Positions 1-10,308 of a DNA stretch of 64,000 bases are shown here, piece after piece (the first letter of the stretch is position 1; every line of letters begins with the position of its first letter). Under the pieces are notes generated by a model, which had not been told where the DNA came from, searched no databases, and saw nothing but the letters and a program-made list of their open reading frames with translations. Source of the DNA: Malus domestica. Its lineage: Eukaryota > Streptophyta > Magnoliopsida > Rosales > Rosaceae. The translations under genes and the position numbers were made by a program. The DNA is taken from NCBI RefSeq assembly GCF_042453785.1, contig NC_091672.1, forward strand, positions 14,836,501 through 14,900,500. The letters run 5' to 3'.

Positions 1-549
1 TCCCTCACTCGGGAACTTAGGGGAGCACTGTTTGTACCATACTTGACCAATCCCGAAACTACCGAGCACCGGCCAACGCTATACTGTCAAGGACCCAGAA
101 GAGTTCCCCTCCGACCAGGAGGCCAATCACTACTCGACACGTGTCAAGATTAGAAGCCAATCAGAGCGCAGCACGTGTCAACATCAAGAACCAATCATAA
201 CATGACACATGTCAATGTGACAAAGCTACAAGTTTTTCTATAAATAGGGGTCATTCCCCCACAATATTGCCTAATGCCATTTTGTGTTAAATCATTCACA
301 AGAACTCACTAAATTGAGAGCTTGATCCTTTGTACTTGTGTAAGCCCTTCACTACTAATAAGAACTCCTCTACTCCGTGGACGTAGCCAATCTGGGTGAA
401 CCACGTACATCCTGTGTTTGCTTCTCTGTCTCTATTCATTTACGTACTTATCCTCACTAGTGACTGAAGCAACCAAGCAACCAAGCGAAGGTCACAAAAC
501 CTGACACTTTCTGTTGTACCAAAGTCTTCGCTGATTTTGTGCATCAACA
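1..549 (+). mobile_element. LTR-like fragment, cut by the window edge
   Basis: A TATA-like motif near 239 is followed by a leader-like stretch and the segment ends in ACA at 549. Bases about 233-500 match 17690-17935, and bases 1-30 match about 13500-13530, so this is the same family as the insert in the LINE composite but lacks that insert's roughly 4 kb middle. The right edge falls inside the GRPF codons of the minus-strand retroviral-type protease, so it inserted into that element. The left edge lies outside the window, and the duplication at its ends cannot be tested. Confidence 0.6.
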
Positions 550-767
550 AAAGGCCTCCCAAGTAGAATCGGCAATGGGGTGACATTTGGTGAGTCCTCC
601 ATCTCTAAGACATAGAAATCCGCTGGAAATATCAAGTTATCCACCTGCACCAACACATCTTCCAAAACTCCTTTCGGATATGCATTAGAACGATCGGCTA
701 ATTGAATTATGACACCATCGTTTTTAAGCTCTCCTAAGTTCATGGATGCATATATTGAGTATGGCAT
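550..767 (-). pseudogene. Athila/Tat-type retropepsin fragment
   Basis: On the minus strand the frame reads from an ASIN-type segment near 780 through VMPYSIY to LLGRPF, the flap/C-terminal motif of Ty3-type proteases. The catalytic Asp expected just before LGASIN is not in frame: a small deletion and frameshift separates this part from the upstream gag at about 770-785. After GRPF the frame runs into the inserted LTR-like fragment at 549, and the reverse transcriptase and integrase are not in the window. It is inactive. Confidence 0.7.
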
Positions 768-784
768 GACGTTAATTGAAGCTC

Positions 785-2752
785 CTAAATAAATTTAGTA
801 TTGCCTATAAAGCATGGAATTGTAAAACTACCCGGATCTTTGCATTTAGGGGGTAGTTTTCTTTGCAAAACAGCGAAAACATTCTCACTTACCTGGACCA
901 CCTCTTTGTTCGAAATTCTCCTTCTTGTTGTGCATAGTTCATTCAAAAACTTGGCGTACCTAGGTACTTGCTTAATGGCGTCAAGAAGAGGTATATTGAC
1001 TTGTACTTTCTGAAACGTCTCCAAAATGTCTTTCTCGGTCTCTTCCTTCTTGGATTGCTTCAACCTGCTAGGGAAAGGCACGTTTAGTGGAATAGAACTA
1101 GAAGAATTCGGTTTTGAGCTTACCTTGGCCGAATTATATGGTTTGGAATTGCAAGGAGGCTGCGGCATAGGGTGTTCCATCCTTGCCGTGGTTGAGGTTT
1201 GGGGTTCTTCCTCAAACGATAGTTTTTCATCCTCTTTTTGACTTGAATTGGATGCTTGGGGTTCGGTCCCAACTTGTTTGCCACTCCTTAATGTAATTGC
1301 TTTGGCTGTTTCGAAACCCCCCTTTGGATTTGCAACGGTTGAACTAGGGAGTCTTCCTTGGTCTCGAAACTGTCCCATAAACTCGGCAATTTGCCCCACT
1401 TGCTTCTCCAACTCGTCCACCTTCTTGTCCCTAGTCTGCATGCCCTACGCCATAGAAGTGAGTAAATTAAAAATTTGATCATTATCAATAGAAGAACCTG
1501 ATTTTTTGGCGGGTTGTGCTTGGGTTTGATTTGGTGCAAACGGCTTTTGATAGAAACCCGGGGGTTGTTGCCTAAACGTGCTTTGTTGTTGGCCTTGTTG
1601 GGGTTCTCGCCATTTGAAATTTGGATGATCACGCCAACCGGGATTGTAGGTGTTAGAAAATGGATCATTCCTTTGTTGGTATTGCTGCCCAAAGCCCACG
1701 GCATTGAGGGTATCCCACCCTCCATTCTCAATCAATTGTGGGCACTTGTCCGTAGGGTGTCCTTGCATGGAACATACGCCACACGCACTTACATTTTGAA
1801 CTTTTGGCCCTTCCACAACCTGAGAAAGCAAAGTAGTAAGGTTAGCCATTTGATTTTGAAGTTCGGTTATAACACTTACCTCATTCACTTGGTGTTGCCG
1901 TGGGGTGCCTCTTTGTCCAACACCTTCGTATTATTGAGCGTTCAACGCTCGATTGGCAATCAAAGTCTTTGCTGTCGTGGGGGTCTTGTCCACCAAAGCT
2001 CATCCCGCCGAAGCATCTAGCATTTGTCGTTCGATTGGTAGAAGTCCCTCGTAGAAGTATTGTAGCAGAAACTCCTCCTTCATTTGATGCTGTGGACAAG
2101 AAGCAACGAGAGATTTAAACCGTTCATAGTATGTAGGAAAAGACTCACCTTCTTCTTGTTGAATTCCACTTATCCTTTTTCGTAGGAGGATGACTCGAGA
2201 AGTTGGGAAAAACTTCTCCAAGAAAGCTCGTTTCATGCTCTCCCAAGATGTGACCGTTCCGGGAGCTAATTCATACAACCAATCTTTCGCCTTTTCCATG
2301 AGAGAAAAGGGAAAAGCCTTCATCTTCAATATACTCCCGTCGACATTGATTGGAGTCATGCTTGAACACACCACCTCGAATTCTTTTAAGTGCTTGTTAG
2401 GATCCTCCATGGACAACCCATGGTACTTCGGAATATGGTGGAGCAAACTTGACTTTAACTCGAAATCCTCGGTCTTTCCTTGGGCAGCCGCCGGATATTG
2501 AATACATAGAGGTGAGGCATTGTCCAATCCCGAAGCCGAGAGCTCCTTGATTGTACAATTGTCTTGTGCCATGACTGCCTCAACTTCACCCACTTGTGCC
2601 GTGGGTTCCTCTTCCTCAATCTCAACTTCGACTTCTGAATTTGAACTTGATTCACTAGGTTCTGGATTCTTCCTCTTTCGTCTCAACTCTCGATCAAAAT
2701 CGTCGTCAAAGTCCAAGATGTGTTCACGAACCGGATGAGAGCTCCGAGTCAT
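785..2752 (-). pseudogene. Athila/Tat-type gag with nonsense mutations
   Basis: The gag of a Ty3-type retrotransposon, the structural protein of its virus-like particle. The first 250 codons (2752 to 2003) carry an acidic N-terminus and the retrotransposon gag domain (KAKDWLYEL, FLEKFFPTSR, FEGL-like YFYEGLLP). The same frame continues past in-frame stops near 2000, 1890 and 1442, which read as single-base nonsense changes. The next part has a zinc knuckle (CGVCSMQGHPTDKC), a Gln-rich stretch and a coiled-coil-like segment, then a Lys-rich linker (785-1441) ending at CFIGN. Translation of the whole as one protein is not possible. It starts about 100 bases inside the primer-binding site, as expected for this lineage. 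Neighbours are its own LTR on the right and the protease fragment on the left. Confidence 0.82.
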
Positions 2753-2853
2753 AAACTAGTACCTAAAAACACGAAACAAAAACAAAGTCAAAATCTGGAC
2801 TCAAATCAACAAATTGAAATAAAACAATCCAAGGGATTAGCAACTTTGCTAAT

Positions 2854-2870
2854 CCCCGGCAACGGCGCCA
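2854..2870 (-). other. Primer-binding site, tRNA-Asp type
   Basis: The minus strand reads TGGCGCCGTTGCCGGGG, the conserved primer site of Athila/Ogre-type plant elements, known to match the tRNA-Asp 3' end. It lies 8 bases inside the LTR end at 2879, and fixes the orientation and the LTR boundary. Confidence 0.88.
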
Positions 2871-2878
2871 AAATTTGA

Positions 2879-4984
2879 TGTGAAAATTATGTTGACACAC
2901 AAATTAACCCTCTTTTTATCAATTGTAGCAAAGTATGTAAGTAGGGATCGTTCTAAACCGGGGATTAGGAGGGATTGCAAAATCACTTGAAAACTGACTC
3001 AAATACGTAAAAACAAGTTTAAAACACTAAACTAGACTCAAAGAATGCAAAACTAAACTTTAAAACACCAAAACAAACCAAAAGACTCAAAACAGCCCAA
3101 AAACACTCAAAACTGCCTTAAAACCACAATCTGGGCAGTTTTGAACACTAGACACAAACTTGGACAAAAATTGGTTTTAACTTGACCTAAGACACTTAAA
3201 AACACAAACTAAAGTGATTTCTAACTACTATGACTCAACTAAGTAAAGGGGGATTGATTTTGGACGAATTTAACTTTGAAAACAGAAACTTTGAAAACAA
3301 ACTTTGACAAAAACGTTTTGATGAAAACTAAGATGGTGAAAGGCTAGTTAGAAGGTTCCTTCTCCACACATGAAACATATGCATACGACTCGATTTCCAA
3401 TTACTCTTTCAATAAACCATGAATGACAATGCCCCAAATTAACTAGATTGACCAATTAATTCTCAAATTTCCCTAGATTCATTGAATTGAATGGGATACG
3501 CATTACAACCAAATTATTCTTATCAAGGACCCAACTATGGAATACGCATGATAGAGACACATATCAAAGATCATTAAGTTCAATGGAAATCATAAGCATT
3601 GACGAGGCATTCATAACTATGGGATACGCATGTTACTCTTGCCTAGGATTTACTTAACACAATCGTGACTAGCGACTTTTACTACTTATGAATATAAGTT
3701 AATAACGATTAGGTGAAATTGCCTTATACTCTAGCATCAAATTCATGCATGTAAACTAAGTGTCGACCCTCAATCAACATACATAAACATGTTATCAATC
3801 AAATAGATAAGTAAACCACATTCACGATTCATGAAATCATAATTGGAAGAAATCAAGTTATATAAAACATATGATCATGGCTTTGAATTCCCCTCTAACT
3901 ATAAAGAAATTAGTTCCTCATGTTCGCAAATAAACAAAAATAAATATATTTAAACATTGACATAAAGATAGAAAACACCTAGAAACGCTCCACAATCCAA
4001 GCTCCTTGAATGGCATGCACGGCTCCAAGTTGTCTTCCTTCTTCTCCTTGCAAACTCACGGCACAATGAGGGAAGGTTAGGTGAATGGTGTAGTGAAAAT
4101 CTGGTAGAGGGTGGTGAGTGATATGTGCGGCAAGGCCTTGTATTTATAGGCTGAAAATCCCATCTCCTAGGTAGCCAAGGACAAGGTTTTAAAAGCCTAA
4201 GTTGCATAGGATAATAACATACAATCCTATAAGGAAAACAAGTCAAAAACCCAAAGGGATTGGGAGATAAGGTGCGGCACAAAGAGTGTGAAAAGATAAG
4301 GCTTTTAGAAATCTGAAATTCCGAGGGAATTAAGGTATAGGGTGCGGCACTTATCTAGGAAGGGATAGGGCTTCTAGAAATCCAATTTTAAGCATCCTAA
4401 TCTAATTAGAAACCCTCCTAAGTGGCTGAAATGTGGATAGTTTAGGATAAGGATAAGATAGGATAGGATAAGATAGGATAAGGTTTGATTGGATAAGATA
4501 AGATAAGCTAAGATAAGGTTATGGATGAGGTTTTTGGATAAGATCATTCTCTTGAGCTGATTCTTTGACTTTACTCTTCTTCTTCACATAGGAAACCTTG
4601 CTTGAGTTGGAAACTTCATTCGTCTAGGAATCCATTTTCAATTAGGACTCCTACATTGATTAGGAATCCTTCTTCATTTAGGAATCCTTCATGTAAGCTC
4701 TTTCCTACTTCAACTAGGAAACTTGGTATCTTCAAGTCTTCAACTTTGAAACGCCTTCCAAGCTTCATCAATTCCTCAAATTCGTCCATCCCTTGTGCTT
4801 CATGTGCATGAACTCCATTCTAGCCCAATTTTGCTCCAAAATGCTCCAAATTGCATCCTTTTGCTCACTTTGTCTCTAAAACCTGAAAACACATGAAAAT
4901 AGCTTAAAGACTAACTTAACTAAGAAAACATAACATAAATGCATAAGAACTAGCTAACTAAGGCGCATAAATATGCTCCTATCA
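2879..4984 (-). mobile_element. 2.1 kb LTR of the Athila/Tat-type element
   Basis: On the minus strand it starts TGATAGGAGCATA at 4984 and ends TTTTCACA at 2879, next to the primer-binding site, so this is the 5' LTR. It includes a degenerate GATAAG-type tandem stretch (about 4436-4525) and repeated AGGAATCC-like motifs (4612-4690). Short open frames here are chance. The element entered the minus-strand LTR element to the right just beyond that element's primer site. The partner LTR is outside the window. Confidence 0.82.
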
Positions 4985-4985
4985 A

Positions 4986-4999
4986 GCTCCGATAACACT
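4986..4999 (-). other. Primer-binding site, tRNA-Met type, interrupted
   Basis: The minus strand reads AGTGTTATCGGAGC directly after the LTR end at 5000, close to the TGGTATCAGAGC initiator-Met primer site seen intact at 23926. The internal region that should follow is displaced by the Athila/Tat LTR ending at 4984. Confidence 0.65.
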
Positions 5000-5580
5000 T
5001 GTTGTACTTATATGCACAAGCAGAAGCGCATTATAACAAATTACCAAATATCAACGTCATAGGTGAAAGCTAAAACAAAAAATCTCAAAAATAAGAACAC
5101 AAGAGATTTAGCGTGGTTCGGCATAAAGCCTACGTCCATAGGCGAAGCACGGCGAGAAATTTCACTAAACAAACGGAGATTACAAAAGAGTGTTTAAACT
5201 CTGACAACCCAAATCCCACAAATTACAAACCCTAAACCAAACGAGTAGAGAACCCAAAACTAACGGAGAAGATTCTTCCAAGTTGCTCTCTAACTCACCC
5301 AAATTTACTCTTACCAAATTGCCACACAAATGAGCCACAAAAAAAAAAATTAACTAAACCCTAATGTCCTATTTATAGAGCATTGGACTTAGGTTTACAT
5401 AGGAATCCTAATAGGAAGTAAATCCAAATCCTAATCAAATAGGTAATTATCAAAATCTCTCCACCAAGCAAGGAATCCAACCAAGAAGTCAAATCCAAAC
5501 CCAAATAGAACACCAAGCAAAAATAGGTAACATAAACTTAATTTCTACATCATCCTAATTTTGAGCTGTAAAACCCAACA
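5000..5580 (-). mobile_element. LTR, same family as 25283-25940
   Basis: On the minus strand it begins TGTTGGGTTTTACAGC at 5580 and ends GTACAACA at 5000. It aligns along its length with the plus-strand solo LTR at 25283-25940: the CTATAAATAGGAC-like TATA region, the CTCGCCGTGCTT block and the GTTTAGCTTTCACCTA-like end. The primer site next to it shows that it was the 5' LTR of a longer element and not a solo LTR. Confidence 0.8.
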
Positions 5581-5911
5581 AAACGTGGATAATGGATATG
5601 AAGGATTGAGTCCCGTATCCATATTTTTCTAAGGTATGAGAAGATATGAGATACCTAAATTAATTTATTTTTTCCACTCTTTGGATGCTAGTAAACACAT
5701 GAATCGGATTCATACTCATTACTTTCAAATCTTTGAAAGTCAGTAAGCAACAGAATGAGATTAAATCCATTTCTTACAAATTCATTTAGTAATCTTAGTC
5801 ATTTTTAAACGTTTCCATACCAACACTAATAAACTACTTAACTTTGTGTTAAATTTGAATTTTGAATTGGGTTGTTTTTGGAAATTGGAGACTAATACAA
5901 AACTAGTACAA
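5581..5911. other. AT-rich spacer, nothing recognised
   Basis: 331 bases of AT-rich sequence between two LTRs. No gene, RNA or repeat was recognised. Confidence 0.6.
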
Positions 5912-5916
5912 ATAAG

Positions 5917-7417
5917 TGATAGCACAACATTTATACATTTATATTGCCCTTATTTCCTAAGTTTTATGCTATGTTTTCTTGTGAAATTGGTTGTTTGAGG
6001 TGTCTAGTGCGTATTTTGTAGATAATGGACCATAGAGAAGACTTCGGAGTCTTTTGGTGATTTTAAGGCTAAAAGGGATCAAAGTTGGGAAGAACTGAAG
6101 TCAAGAAGTATTCCAACGATCATCAGATGCTAATCTGCAATTTAATGGTTGCTATTTGGAAATTATAACTGGAGCTGGAAGGTGTTGCGCAGAACTGTCA
6201 TTTTCGTTGGGTGGTCAGAAATCCATCAGGACGAACTGGGTGTTGTGCCACATATGTTCGGAAAGCTCTGGATGTCTAATTTCAGGAGAATTTTACAGAA
6301 CATGATTCTGATGCTTCTAGAAGAAATTATACATGTTTTAGTGCGAGAAGGTCAGTTCATGAATTCTACACAATTCTGAATAATTGGAGTTCAGTTTGAG
6401 TCAGGAAACCGAAAGATAATAATATTGGGACTCCTATTTAGGCTGGAATTTAACAATGCGGCAAAGGCTGACCTGAACTCTATTTTCCTCTTACGTTTAT
6501 TTACATGAGGATGAGCAGCAGCGTTGTGGGAGAGAGACTCACTTCATCCATATTGTTTTAGACGATTGACGTAAGGAGGAAGCCAGACACCAAGGGTTCT
6601 CTTTCAATATCGTTGTCAGATTTTGTATTTATGATTTTCATAACTATGACATTCTGTAATTGGCTATGAGTAACTAAATTCTTTACTAGGGGTCCGATGT
6701 AGCCTTCATGATGATTCTCTGTCTTATTAACTTTATTCTTTTATCAATTCAAAGGTTTCTAGTTTCATTCATTGTGCTTAAATCATTCTTTATGATCATG
6801 TTATTGATTAGCTACCTTTAATATGAATTTTTAGACGTATGAGACAAGGTTATAGTAGACGCCGTATGCTTAGCCTTGAGATAGCTCTCTTGGGTGAATG
6901 AATTGTTGTTCATGCAAACGCCATGCTAAGACACTTTTTGGCTCTCTTTGTTCTTCTTGCACTTATTGGATTTTTTTATTACTGATTTAAAGTAGACGCC
7001 ATGGTTAAGTTGATGATTAAAAGTACTTGGTTACACCCGGACGCCTAACGGACAATCATACTAAAGAAAGAACGAACCCTAGAACCTGAATTGAATTGTT
7101 CTTACTAAGTTATCTAATGACATAGAATTGGATTGATATGGTGATGTCGGATACCTAGTGTTTCAACCTTTGTTTTCAGAAATTAATTACACAAATTCTC
7201 TTTTCAATTTACTGCACTTTAGATTACTTGATCTTAAATCAACTTCTCTTTGGTTAATTATTTGAATTTCGTAGTTTAGTTGTTTACGTTATTTTTATTC
7301 TTGTGGGTATTGCATAATTGGACTGAATTAGGTAACTTTACAAATCTCTGTGCACTTTTTGCTTGCTATACTATCATATCGATTCGTGCACTTGCGAGAA
7401 ATATAATTCGTTCATCA
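5917..7417 (+). mobile_element. Ty3-type solo LTR, TSD ATAAG
   Basis: It starts TGATAGCACAAC and ends ATTCGTTCATCA, with the 5-bp duplication ATAAG exact on both sides (5912-5916 and 7418-7422). No internal region follows, so it is a solo LTR left by recombination between the two LTRs. A second member of the family lies at 22823-30135. The family lacks coding sequence; the Ty3/Tat assignment rests on the TGATAG..ATCA ends and length of 1.5 kb. Confidence 0.85.
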
Positions 7418-7595
7418 ATAAGCATAACAAATTTCACAATTCACTATTAGGTGCCCCGCACGATGCTGCGATGTTTGAAAGTGTATTAAACATGCAAAAA
7501 GTTCTATATATATGTGCAACCATATTAAGTGTTCAACAACATATATGTAGAACGATGTTTACAACTCTAGTTACCCATTATACGTAGAGAGTGGA

Positions 7596-7818
7596 TGTCA
7601 CATCCCAGTCTCGGCTCCGCCGTAGCACGATATTGTCTACTCTGGGCTCCAGCCACACCCTCACGGTTTTGTTTCTGGGAACTCATATGAGAACTTCCCA
7701 GTGGGTCACTTATTCTGGGAAGTTCTCGTGTGAGTTCCCAAAGAAAACCGTGAAGGCGTGGCTGGAGCTCAGAGCAGACAATATCGTGCTACGGCAGAGC
7801 CAAGACTAGGATGTGACA
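7596..7818. repeat. Inverted repeat replacing the 5' LTR of Cassandra
   Basis: The left arm 7596-7701 and right arm 7715-7818 are near-perfect reverse complements with a 13-base spacer. Both arms correspond to the 3' part of the intact LTR (compare 8070-8163). A transcript would fold into a hairpin of about 100 base pairs. Confidence 0.85.
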
Positions 7819-7995
7819 ATTTAGTATTAGAGCCACTTTCCCGCTCAGTACGAATGTGCCGGCAAGGATGCCGGGTTCCCCTTAAGTGGGGTGGATTGTG
7901 AGATCCCACATCGACCAATAGAGAGGGGGTGATGTGTCTTATATGTAAATGCTCTCCTCCCTATAATACAAGGCATTTTGAGAACTCACTGGCTT

Positions 7996-8070
7996 CGGAT
8001 TCCATCGGAACTTTGAAGTTAAGCGAGTTCGAGTCAGAGCAATCCTAGGATGGGTGACCCACTCGGAAGT
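7996..8070 (+). other. 5S-rRNA-like segment with Pol III boxes
   Basis: Within the Cassandra 3' LTR. The A-box-like AAGTTAAGCGAGTTCGAG lies at 8017-8034 and the C-box-like AGGATGGGTGACC at 8047-8059, at 5S-like spacing. It is not a functional 5S gene: only part of the 5S is present. Confidence 0.8.
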
Positions 8071-8163
8071 TGCTCGTGAGTTCCCAGAAACAAAACCGTG
8101 AGGGAATGGTAAGCCCAAAACGGACAATATTGTGCTACAGCGGAGCCAGTCTGGGATGTGACA

Positions 8164-8796
8164 ATGGAAGCTTACCCAAAAGTCAATTTCGTGATGCTAT
8201 TAGTAGTAGTAGTAGTAGTATTGTGCTACTATTTCCATTTTCTTCTCTTCTTAGACCCCACAATCTTTGCATTTAATTGCAGGACGTGTTTTTAAAGTTT
8301 CAATAACCCTAAATCATTTTTTTTTAATTTAAGTTTAAAATAAAAATTGGGCATAATCAAAACTGGACCACAACTCTAAACAGCTTCTAGAAGTGTATAG
8401 CTTGTTATCCTGAATTTGGAAACACTTGAAACTTCCTTTTAAAACTGTAAAGACACAAACGTAATCAATTAAATACAAAAATATCGAAACACTAACAAAT
8501 AGTAACATATTGAGAAACAAACAGCATGTGGAAAAATCAAATAGTGAACAAATCATGATTTCTTTAAGAATTGTTTTTTTATTTAGAAAACATACTAACA
8601 AATGATTAAAATACTAATTACAGCCCTTGAACCATCATTGTAGAAATACAAAAGACAAATACTTTAGAATAAATTCAGATAATTACGTAATGGAATCACT
8701 GTTTGATCTGGAAGTCATTAAATCCAAAATCTAGCCTCTTCCTCAACACCATATCTCAAACATACATAGTAATTTAGATTCACCAAACACAAAGAA
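8164..8796. other. Unclassified spacer with a TAG microsatellite
   Basis: A (TAG)n tract at about 8200-8220; otherwise AT-rich DNA with no gene seen. Confidence 0.55.
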
Positions 8797-10188
8797 CAGG
8801 GCCAGCCCAAGCCTAGTGCACGCAAGGCGACCATCCGAGCCCCAAAAAATTGGAGACACCAAAAATATTAGGGTACTTTATATGAGTTTATGTTACATTC
8901 GTGTAAATAGTAAATAGTTTGATTAATTATCAAATTGTTTCTTTAGTAGCAATGGTATTTATTATTTATGAGATTGTGGGTTCTCGATTCCTAGTAATGT
9001 CTCTCCTTTCTATTCATTTTAAATTATTCAGCAAACACATGCATTTTTTTTTCTAAGGGCACCAAACTATTTTTCAATTATTTTTAGTCCATAATATATA
9101 TTAAAAATGAAAAAAATAGCAAATGAACACTCTTTTCCTTTTTTAAGAAAAAATATTTTTAGTCCATTCATTTAAAAAAAAAAACCAAATGAACAGTCTT
9201 TCCCTTTTTCAAGAAAATTAGTAAATAAATAATGCCTCCTTTCTAAAAACTTTCAAATTTAAACTTTCTTTCTCTATCTCATTAGTGATTCAAAGCCAAA
9301 AAAATTTCATGGAGCATCAAATTCAATCTATACTAAAACTCAAAATCAACTGTATCACTGTTCATAAGCACAGTATGCTTTCTATTTTGCCCCCAGTAAG
9401 TTTGTATTACTTTAAGTTTGCCATTCATCAAAATACATATCGACAGCTGGAATCGCACCCACAAATACCTCTTCTTCCTGCTTCATTTTCTTCCAACATC
9501 AAAATATGGCTTAAATTCCCTTCCCTTTTCCCTTCAGCGAGAAATTTGACACCCATCACCCAAAAATCACATCGCCCCTCTCCTTGCGTTGCCGTTTTCC
9601 TCATCTCCCGGTGGTTCGTTCTCTCCACTGGATTCCATTTGGGTGAGTTCTTTGTTGATACTTGCCCTTTTGATTTCCAGATTTGGTTTTTTTGGGTGTC
9701 TTTAGTCGTCGTTTTGATGAAGTTTTTCTGCGTTTTTGCTTTTACGTTTGTGGTTTTTTATTTTTTTGGGGGGTTTGATGAATGAATCTGTGTGGGAGTT
9801 TTTGATGTTTTGTTAATTATGTTTTTCCAATCATCTCCCTTTAATTGCAGGAACAAGAAACACATGTTGCATGTCCCGATTCATTACCGTTTTGACGAGG
9901 ATTTTCGAAATTTACCCCAATTGTATTCTCTCTCTTTCTGCACTTTGGAAAGGTAGTATTAGGCATCCTTATGTTCGTCGTCATACCAAAAGTGGTATTT
10001 GGAATGGCATGGTTATGATTTCATATTTATGAAATTAATTTACTCACATCTTTATCAGATCGATTTACTTTTTTTTTTTAGAATTCATTGTTTAAGTTTC
10101 TAGTTAGGACAATTTTTCTTTTAAAGTTGTGGGTTCTTTTGATATGATTTTATTTTATCTGAATATTATTCATTTATTTTTTGAGATC

Positions 10189-10205
10189 TTATATCAAATC
10201 TCCAA
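10189..10205 (+). repeat. 17-bp target-site duplication, left copy
   Basis: TTATATCAAATCTCCAA, identical to 18543-18559; marks the left edge of the LINE composite. Confidence 0.92.
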
Positions 10206-10308
10206 CTCCGCCTATGTCTTACATGGCCGGTCCCAAGCCCGGATAAAGGAGGAGGGGGAGGGCGTCAGGTAGTCGACAGCCGGCACTCCATGATCACGTC
10301 GAATCCTT

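Larger units (their letters stand above)
7596..8163 (+). mobile_element. Cassandra TRIM retrotransposon
   Basis: A small element with terminal TGT..ACA repeats, a degenerate Met-type primer site (GTATTAGAGCC near 7823), a short internal region of about 80 bases, a purine-rich tract before 7897 and a 267-base 3' LTR (7897-8163) carrying 5S-rRNA-like sequence, the hallmark of Cassandra. The flanks are GTGGA (7591-7595) and ATGGA (8164-8168), a 5-bp duplication with one mismatch. The 5' LTR (7596-7818) is abnormal: it is an inverted repeat (see separate entry). The element has no protein-coding capacity. Confidence 0.85.

Noticed and set aside
7996..8070. A genuine 5S rRNA gene
   Set aside because: Only part of the 5S is present, it is diverged, and it sits inside a Cassandra LTR.
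8200..8221. TAG repeat as a regulatory element
   Set aside because: An ordinary microsatellite with no gene near it.
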